Origin: Pilasporangium apinafurcum
Taxonomy: Eukaryota > Oomycota > Peronosporomycetes > Pythiales > Pythiaceae
Assembly: GCA_001600495.1 (NCBI GenBank)
Contig: BCKE01000029.1
Coordinates: 263,881-290,948, forward strand
DNA: 27,068 nucleotides
Direction of reading: 5' to 3'
Shown here: piece by piece, positions 16,847-24,189 of the stretch
How the letters are laid out: each line of letters begins with the position of its first letter
Position numbering within the stretch: position 1 is the first letter of the stretch
The notes under the pieces: model-generated
The model's database searches: none
The model's input: only the letters and a program-made list of their open reading frames with translations
Told to the model about the DNA's origin: nothing
Program-made: the position numbers and the translations under genes

Positions 16847-17935
16847 AATGACGATGATGAACGGGTGATGGTCACACTGAAAGGGAAACACACACACGAG
16901 GAATTCACTAGTGCGTGCGGAATTGGGAGAGACTGTCGATTCAACAAATGGAAGCAGATCAACAGCGAAAGATCCTGCTAATAAGTAGCACGTAATGTAG
17001 ACGAGAGTCGAGATAAACGCCGCAACAGCAGTAATAGCGTTGCGCGATGCCACCTCTCAGTCTCTTCACTCTCTATGCGCTTGGCGGCTATTGCACTTGC
17101 TGTGTCGTCGATGCAACAACACAACAGCAAAAACGGCAGATGCGATGGTTGACTTGCCCATCTTCCTTTCCTCTTGTCCTTTGAGAAGACCTCTCTACCA
17201 CGATATGCTACCTTCGGACGACCTATGATATGGTACGTGAGATGGCAAGAATGTTGCACGAACTGTCAAATGCTTGACGATCTTGAAGAGATGGCAATGA
17301 AGAGAGAGGACAAACTATCTGACATACGCGCGAAACCACTAGATTATGAACCCAAATGTCAGAAGGTGTGGGTGAGCTCATGTAAGGACGCGACACATCG
17401 CCAGATTCTCAGATTCATAACTCTATTGAGTTTACCAACATGTTTATAATTGTTCACATTCGTTAATCTAAAAAAAACTCGTTTCCTTTGATGGAGTGTC
17501 ATTGACACGAAAAAAGAATGAAGATGCTGCACCCAGTTTAAATATTGGAAAGTTCATGTATAGATATGAATGAACGTAGTTCTGCACGACGCCCGATATG
17601 GTTAAAGAGAGATAAAAAAATCGTAAAGGCATATCAGAACGCGTAAGCAAAAGGGTAAGCTATACCAACGCCATCGCGTTCATTCTGTACCATGTTGCTT
17701 CATTATGCCCCCCAAAGATGGGGGAGGTCCCGAGAAATTAAAGAAATTTTACACGTTTGAGCCTTTCGGCTACAGAAGCACCATTGGTTTCTACAAAATA
17801 AATTTATATATGAAATTCTCCCATACGAAAGTTTTGAACATTATTATAACATAGTGGAGGTAAAAGTGATCGTTATCTGTTATTGGAGGGTTCTGACACT
17901 TACGAAGAGTAGCCAGAAGCACTGAAGGCGAAAGG
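16847..17935. other. Divergent intergenic region, no gene recognised
   Basis: 1.1 kb between the kinase and the downstream plus-strand gene. Short open frames occur but carry no recognisable domain. A small hairpin CCCCAAAGATGGGG lies near 17709-17726. Promoters of both flanking genes are expected here. Confidence 0.45.
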
Positions 17936-18715
17936 ATGAAGAGCTCTTTCGAGATGGCGATGATGCTCGTGGTCACGGGCATCACCAACTTCTGCATGTT
18001 TCCTGCCATCGTGCAGCTCTACAGACACGAACTCGTCTTCGAGGTACGTCCATCTAGTTTAGAAAGCGTGAAAAAGCTCTACGGTTTATCCACACTAATG
18101 GAATCACTTCCGTCGCATTTAGGCTTCAATTGGCATGTTCACCATGGTCACGAGCTTCTTTTACCACTGTTGCGACAGTATTGACAGTCCAATATGGCTC
18201 ACAGAGGTGTGTTTGATTGTTTGCAAATACGCTTCAGTTTCTATTGTGCGCTAATATGAATGGTATATTGATAGGGTCAATGGCATCGCCTGGACAACAT
18301 TGGCTCGATCATGAGCTTCATTTGTTGGAGTATTTATTTGATGGATCTGCGTCATCCTAAGCATCAGCAGTATCTTCAGTACTTCTTCCTCTTCATTGTA
18401 CTGGTCATGCAAGAGAAAAACCCGTGGGACGACTGGAACAGCGCCGCTCCGATTTTATTGAGTTTCTTGATGCTGTTTTTCAGTTTTGTGGTGCGACGGC
18501 AAGTACCGACGTACGATTACACACAATTCAAGCGAGGGATGTTGTTGCTCGGATGTGCAGTGTGCTGCTTTATACGTGGACTAGATGATGATACCGACCC
18601 GTTCCGGTTCTTTCATGGCTGTTGGCACGGGTTCGTCGGGGGAGCCGCATATTTCAACTTTAAGGTGCTGCCCATGGGCAACAAAACATCTTATTTACCT
18701 TTGAAAAGTGTGTAA
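17936..18715 (+). CDS. DUF3522/TMEM8-myomaker-like seven-TM protein (3 exons)
   Basis: Exons 17936-18043, 18123-18206 and 18275-18715 join in phase 0 with GT-AG introns of 79 and 68 bp and give 210 residues. It is strongly hydrophobic with about seven segments. Features of the DUF3522 family (PF12036; PGAP6/TMEM8, myomaker) of the CREST hydrolase superfamily can be seen: SFFYHCCD (47-54, His51), LDNIGSIMS (70-78, Asp71 and Ser75) and the C-terminal FFHGCWHG (176-183, His178 and His182 as an HxxxH metal site). Length is near that of myomaker (about 220) and lacks the large extracellular part of TMEM8A. Known: PGAP6 is a GPI-specific phospholipase A2 and myomaker acts in cell fusion. Inferred: a metal-dependent lipid hydrolase in an endomembrane. 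Which lipid is unknown. Confidence 0.82.
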
Positions 18716-19055
18716 TAAGTGACAAATATATGCCAATGCCATACGATCGTCTTATGAAGATAGCCTGCATCATGGTTTTCCTCAATGTGGTCGTCTTTGA
18801 AGGTAGTGACTCCGTTGTTTGTTTTGATTAGCTCTGCCGGTTCCATCCACGCGGTTGTATTAAACCGAGATGCAGAATCCTTTCCGCCAATAAATCCCAA
18901 TTTTATATATGGAAACAATGGTAATTAGTCATAAATTTTATTCCAACTGAGCTGATTTTAAGCGCTGGATCTGCTTTTTCTATGGGTTTTGGACCTCTTC
19001 GCCTGGTTTTTGTGTCTCTCTGAGCCATGTGTACAGTGGCATCATCATCGTCCGA
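18716..19055. other. Interval that may hold 5' exons of the next gene
   Basis: The frame of the downstream phosphatase stays open upstream to 18951 and reads RWICFFYGFW...VSLSHVYSGIIIVR, which looks hydrophobic and protein-like. An ATG at 18909 followed by GTAATT at 18921 and an acceptor ending at 18962 would join in frame (a 42-bp intron, unusually short). A 75-codon antisense frame (18691-18918) also looks protein-like but has no ATG at its start and no known relative. None of these is certain. Confidence 0.35.
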
Positions 19056-20040
19056 ATGAATCATCCCTACCGCGTGTGCAGCACAAGCTCAGAAGAGGAA
19101 GCGGAGGACGACATCGAGGCCTCGATGCCACTGCAGCCACAGAAGAAGACGTCCATGGGGAAATTCGACACGTTCTACGCCTACGACCTCACGTTCTCCA
19201 CGCTGCTCTACCAGCGCTTTGGCCGCAATCGCGGGTTGCGTGTGTTTTGGGAGATTGTCTGCCACACGGGTGATGGCATTCTGTACGTTCATGATTGTGT
19301 GTTTTGTGTGTAGTGTTATCTAGTGCGCATTCACTGAATTTGACTTTGTATATAGGTGGATTTTGACGGTACTGCCGCTGATTGGGATCCTGTGGGCCTG
19401 TCGGCTGTTAGAGAATGTTTCACCGACGACTGTGTCCATGTTTAAAGCGACCTATACCTGCATCACCGTACGCTCTCTCTCCATTTTTTTATCGATGATG
19501 TAGGCAAGGAAAGGTATATTGATACTTCTGTGTGTTGTGATGTTAGGTGGATATCCTGGCAATTATGGTGTTGAAAGCCATTTTCAAGCGCAATCGACCG
19601 CCACACCATCGCGCCGATGCGCGGTTTATGGGACCTGATCAGCATTCATTTCCCTCTGGCCATGCAACTCGCGTTTGGTGTCTCATTGGCATGCTTATCA
19701 GTTTATCTGAAGGTACATCTCCTATAATGGAAGTCTTGGCTGTGAATAAGGTGATGACTGTATCTGATCGCTTTCTTCTTTGTTTATGACAGTGTATCCA
19801 ACGCTTATTCGCGATTTCTTCCACATGCCGCCGGCAGTGGTATGTATGATTGCCGTTGTCTGGGGTCTGCTGATCTCTTTTTGCCGCGTAGCGTTGGGGC
19901 GTCATTACCCGTCGGATGTGTTTGCTGGTGCGCTTATCGGTCTCTTCATCTTCTGGCCCGTATCGGCATACTTCATTCATCATTTCCATATGATCCATGA
20001 GGCTCTTCCAGTGCCCACAGTCACTGCTCCAACCATGTAG
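19056..20040 (+). CDS. PAP2-family lipid phosphatase, PLPP6/PDP1-like (4 exons)
   Basis: Exons 19056-19282, 19356-19467, 19547-19712 and 19793-20040 (GT-AG introns of 73, 79 and 80 bp) give 250 residues. A polar acidic N-terminus (1-38) precedes the membrane domain. PAP2 motifs: KAIFKRNRP (123-131, the KX6RP motif), FPSGHATR (148-155, the PSGH motif) and CRVALGRHYPSD (199-210, the SRX5HX3D motif with Cys in place of the usual Ser). HSFPSGHATR and the overall length resemble PLPP6, a presqualene/isoprenoid diphosphate phosphatase. Inferred: removal of phosphate from polyprenyl or sphingoid lipids at the ER. The start at 19056 is the first in-frame ATG, but an upstream exon is possible. It follows the DUF3522 gene on the same strand by 340 bp. 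Confidence 0.88.
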
Positions 20041-20284
20041 AGAAGAGAAGAAGTTGTATGATTGGTCAGGACAGATAACATCTCGTGAGATGCCATTGTA
20101 AGTCAATTGTGGATCCCATTTGTCGCATTTGAAAACAAGCAATTGGATCCATGCAAATAAAGAGAGTTTTCGTCACACTATTTTTCGCCAATCAGCAGTG
20201 CTTCCACTAAATTATATCCAATCATTTTCACAAGAGAGAAAACAACTTGAATTTAGCAGAATCGCTAGCATTATTTCAAGGGAT
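20041..20284. other. 3' flank of the lipid phosphatase
   Basis: Non-coding AT-rich sequence. An AATAAA-type poly(A) signal-like sequence lies near 20154 (GCAAATAAAGAG). Confidence 0.4.
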
Positions 20285-21277
20285 TAGGGATGCAAAGTAT
20301 TTAGCGTGTTAAATACTCTTTTTGTTAACAAGCAATCCGCAAGTCAAGGGAGCCAAAAACAGCCTAATTCTTAGGTTGGCCAAAATCCAAAAAATCCGCT
20401 ATTCGTGCTCTACGAAAATGTGTGGCAGTTCGAAACAGATCCGTCCAAGAAAACTTGTTTCCCGTGATTATTATCCAAGTCGTAGCATCCAGAGAGGAGA
20501 ACTGGTACGACAAAATTTGCATTTTCTGTCAGATGGTCATCGATTTTGCGATTCTCAAGGTCGTTCAGAACATAAAAAATACCACAATACCATTTTTGTC
20601 CAATGATATACTCTGTAGCACATAGTATGGAACTCAAGTGCTGAAGAGTGGCTTAAGACACCAACAGTATTGCACCAATAACTCGAAGATTGCCGCCAAA
20701 TTACTTGGACGACAAACACTCTTGACAATATTAGAACTCATTTTATTCAATATGGTTAGGGTAAATGACATATATGAAACGAATTATGAATCAAAAGAAA
20801 TAAAAACGATGACCATCAAGCTAAAACAATGCCAAAATGGAAGCGAATACTCATCTTTGACTGCTAATTACTCGACAACCACTAGTTCGATTTGAACGCT
20901 GTTTGCTTTGTTCATCATTACAAATAAAAAACTATCCTATGCCAAAATATTATGTGCTAAAAGGCAGTTGCGGATTTTTTGAGTTTAGGAAAACAACTGA
21001 AAACTGGCACCGTTGGCTCGCGGATTGCTTGTTAAAAAGAGTTAAAAATTTTTTTAAAGATATTAAAATACTAAAAAAGCCCTATATGAAATATTTCCTT
21101 AGTCTCTCACACTTGGCCCAACAGAAGCAGTTTTGTTTAGGAGACTGTTGGTAAATTTCGTGCTGATTTCATTACTGAATTTTAAAAGTTATTAACAGTT
21201 AAATATTTTGTGAAAAATTTTCACGAAACTGTTGTTAACCAATTTCACAGTATTTAACGTGTGAAATTGCAACTCTA
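20285..21277. mobile_element. Non-coding element with hAT-like inverted ends
   Basis: Left end TAGGGATGCAAAG at 20285 and right end, read inward, TAGAGTTGCAATTTCAC (ending 21277) are diverged inverted repeats. Both continue into CGTGTTAAATACT / CACGTTAAATACT. A second inverted pair lies inside: GTTAACAAGCAATCCGC at about 20324-20340 with GCGGATTGCTTGTTAA at about 21021-21036, followed by further diverged matches up to AAAAAATCCGC. The TAGGGATG start resembles hAT (Ac/Ds-type) termini. About 990 bp, very AT-rich, without any transposase-like frame, so non-autonomous if real. A clear 8-bp target duplication was not found, so the borders are uncertain and the element is probably old. Confidence 0.5.
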
Positions 21278-21858
21278 ACTACAACTTTTCAAAGTGTCCA
21301 TTGAAGCATACTTGAGTGTGGATTTATCTACTTCTTTTATCTTCTTGATCCATAGTGGTTTACTTTATCCGACCGCTGTGATGTAGTCTATGAGACCGCG
21401 TGTATTCCAAGTCCAGACCAGTGGAGATTAGTAGCAGCTTACGGTAATGCGGATTATTTGTAGAATTACATAACAGTGAGCAATACCGGCTCCATTTTTC
21501 TGGCCATCGACTTCCTCTCGGAAATCTAATGGATAAAATGTCACATCACAGGCAAAGATTGAGAAGCTATATAATACTAAGTATTCTATGGAGAGCGACG
21601 AGCATGAAAAAGTACCACGAGAGGGAGATCGCACTAATGCAACGCAATCCCTTCTTCAGGAAGAAATTGTCGTTTCTCCCGCCATTTTTCCCAAAAACCC
21701 ATCAAAATTTGCAATTTTGTCAAGGGGTACCGTAAAGTACCAGTTTATTGACTGTGTCATAAGTGCGCGCCACTCAGTGACGTGTGAGCATCAGTAGCTC
21801 CTACGTATTCATTCATACATTCATTACCAGTAGTCACTCATATTGTTATGATACAACG
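21278..21858. promoter_or_regulatory. Intergenic region and probable promoter of the next gene
   Basis: No recognisable gene. The last 60 bp contain repeated CATTCATT stretches (about 21807-21829), loosely like the oomycete initiator element (TCATTCC-type) that sits close to start codons. A weak match only. Confidence 0.3.
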
Positions 21859-24074
21859 ATGTCCCCACCCGCTGCAAGATTTGGTGAATACACCTGTACA
21901 CTTCACAGCACTGACTTCATCAAACAGCTGATCACGTTCACGAAGGAGCTCTTTAGTCGCCGTATTGTCATCCATGAGATCGCACCAGCGCTGTTGGCAC
22001 GTTCCGAGATCCATGCGCTTCTGCATACAGGTCATGTCGTGTTGAGCATCGATGGAGTGAACATTACGGGCATGTCGTTGCGTCGACTCGCGCAATTCTT
22101 CACAGAAGATGAAGGCAAATTGGACAAGAAGAAGAAGTCAGTAATGCACCAACACGTCCTGCGTTGCGTCGATCGTCAGCGTGAAAAAGTGGAGGTGGCG
22201 ATGCTCAAGGACTGCAGTATCCGTGCAATTCGTTATAATTCCTTGGACTTGCTTGGCTATCCATACGAAGAAATGCAGGGCTTATTGCAACGCATCCATG
22301 CCAAAATATGGCAGCATCGACTGGACGAAGCGTATCGCGAGTTGCTGGTGTTGCCCATTTGCGCCGATCCGATGATTTCGTTGCTGAAACTCGAGGTTGA
22401 CTTGATTCGTGTGTTGATTTCTAATGACACACTTTATCTTCAGGTCTGTTCAATATTCTTCTATCTGTGATACCTTTTCAATAACTATGGAATCATGATA
22501 TTGATGGTTTGTGTTTGTATTCTTGTATACAGAAAGCGCGTCAAAACGGTACACAAACCGTCGATTGGCTGCAAAAGATGGACGATCTCCAATCGTTGTC
22601 GGTTGCAAGCAAGATCACCGTCCGCCTTTCCTTGGCTGAAGCACTGTCCAATCTTGGTGTCTGCCAATTCATCGCAGATAGCAAGCTTCATGCAATTACA
22701 ACACTTCGGCGTGCAGCAACAATGTATATGGAACTCAACCGTCGACTCCATGTTGACCCATCAATTGCCCAGCGAATGCCAACTACGCTGTTCAAGTCAA
22801 TGAAGGCGCGGGTGGATTTCGGAATGGGTATGCTGCACATATGTAGTAGTATGCTGGTGAATCACCAGCCAGTTGACTGGTTAGTGAGTCTAGTGAGTGT
22901 CGAGTGTGACCCTGTCAAAGGGTTACGCCACTTGCTCGACTGCGCACAAGTCGCAGACTTCCCCAACATCCGGTCAACGTGGGCAGCACTGGTGCTATTT
23001 TATTCCTCAGCTGCATTACGAATGGTCCGACAGCACAAAGATAATAGCCTCGAATTGGCAGACCAACTAGCACGAGAGGTCCGGGATACACAGCAAACGT
23101 TTGTGAAACGCTTTCCTCAGTCAATACTCTTTCTCTGGAGCGCTAGCATAAACGATGGGGATGAGTCTACCAATACGCTCCTCTCAAGAGCCCTTGCACT
23201 CTTATCCAACGACGAACGCGCGCATCTGCTGTTCTTCGATATTGGGTACCAACTATTCTTGATTCGTGACTTCGACAAAGCAGCAGCCCAGTTCATGCCG
23301 ATCTGCAAATGTCCAACTGCACCAAGCAAACTGCGAGGACTTTGCAGCATCTTTCTTGCGGTTGGATATTTAATGCAAGCATTTCATCCACTTCAGGGTC
23401 AGCTAAAAGAATCCGCGAAGTCAATCCAACAAGCACAGCTATGGCACTCGGTTCGTTTACTGCTGCGATCTGCGCTTCGATTCTTTGCATTGGCGTCGCA
23501 CAATGGTGATGTCGAAGTGGCATGTCTTACACAGCGATTGGAAGTATATTTGGCGCGAAGTGACCGCTACTTTGCGCTACTTCCATGCGAAATACTCTAC
23601 ATCTATTGCTCCAAATATAACTTCACGACATCGCGGAATAAAGCACTTGGAAATCGACAGCATCATGTAGATGCGCTCAAATACCTTGATGAAATGAGGG
23701 CCATGAGCAAATTTTCCCGATACATGGAGGCACCACTACAAGAAGAAGTGAGTATAGTGGGCGAATGGAATCTGCAACGAGCGATCGTGCTATACCATTT
23801 GAATCATTTCGATAACGCGCAACTTCAACTGAACAGTATCCACGTATCGCTACCTCACTTAGTACCGAAGTCATATGTTCCACCGATCTCTTGTGTCTAC
23901 CAGCTGCAAATGTGGCTTGAGCGACGTACTTTCAACCCTGCGTCGTTATTGATACTAGCAAAAAAATATGTTGATGGAAGGGAACTGATGGCATATGAGT
24001 ACAGTTACTTGTACGCTGGCAAGCTCAAGGCAATGCTTATGCTCATCACGCGTATGGAATTAAATCATTTATGA
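21859..24074 (+). CDS. PDZ-like plus IML2/TTC39-like helical repeat protein (2 exons)
   Basis: Exons 21859-22443 and 22533-24074 (intron 89 bp, GT-AG, phase 0) give 708 residues. The start is the first in-frame ATG. The N-terminal 100 residues read like a PDZ domain: IHEIAPALLARSEIHALLHT, then GHVVLSIDGVNITGMSLRRL, i.e. the carboxylate-side strand followed by a GDxVLxVNG-type turn. The remainder is helical, TPR-like, with blocks such as IWQHRLDEAYRELLVL and YQLFLIRDFDKAAAQF. Together with the middle GLRHLLDCAQ and LFLWSASIND segments this recalls the IML2/TTC39 (DUF3808) superhelix. Known: yeast Iml2 and mammalian TTC39B act in lipid/inclusion clearance and LXR turnover. The family call is by eye and moderate; function unknown. 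It converges on the IQ gene with 115 bp between stops. Confidence 0.72.
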
Positions 24075-24189
24075 CATATAGACGCACACATGTACACTGT
24101 CATATTCTATGTAATGTATAATAATACACTGTCACATACCTAGAGAACCCTTAATTGATGTGAAGTGTTTACATGGACGTGGATTTCAT

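Noticed and set aside
17708-17727. GC-rich hairpin CCCCAAAGATGGGG
   Set aside because: An isolated short stem without a U-run, conserved context or neighbouring RNA-gene signals; likely chance.
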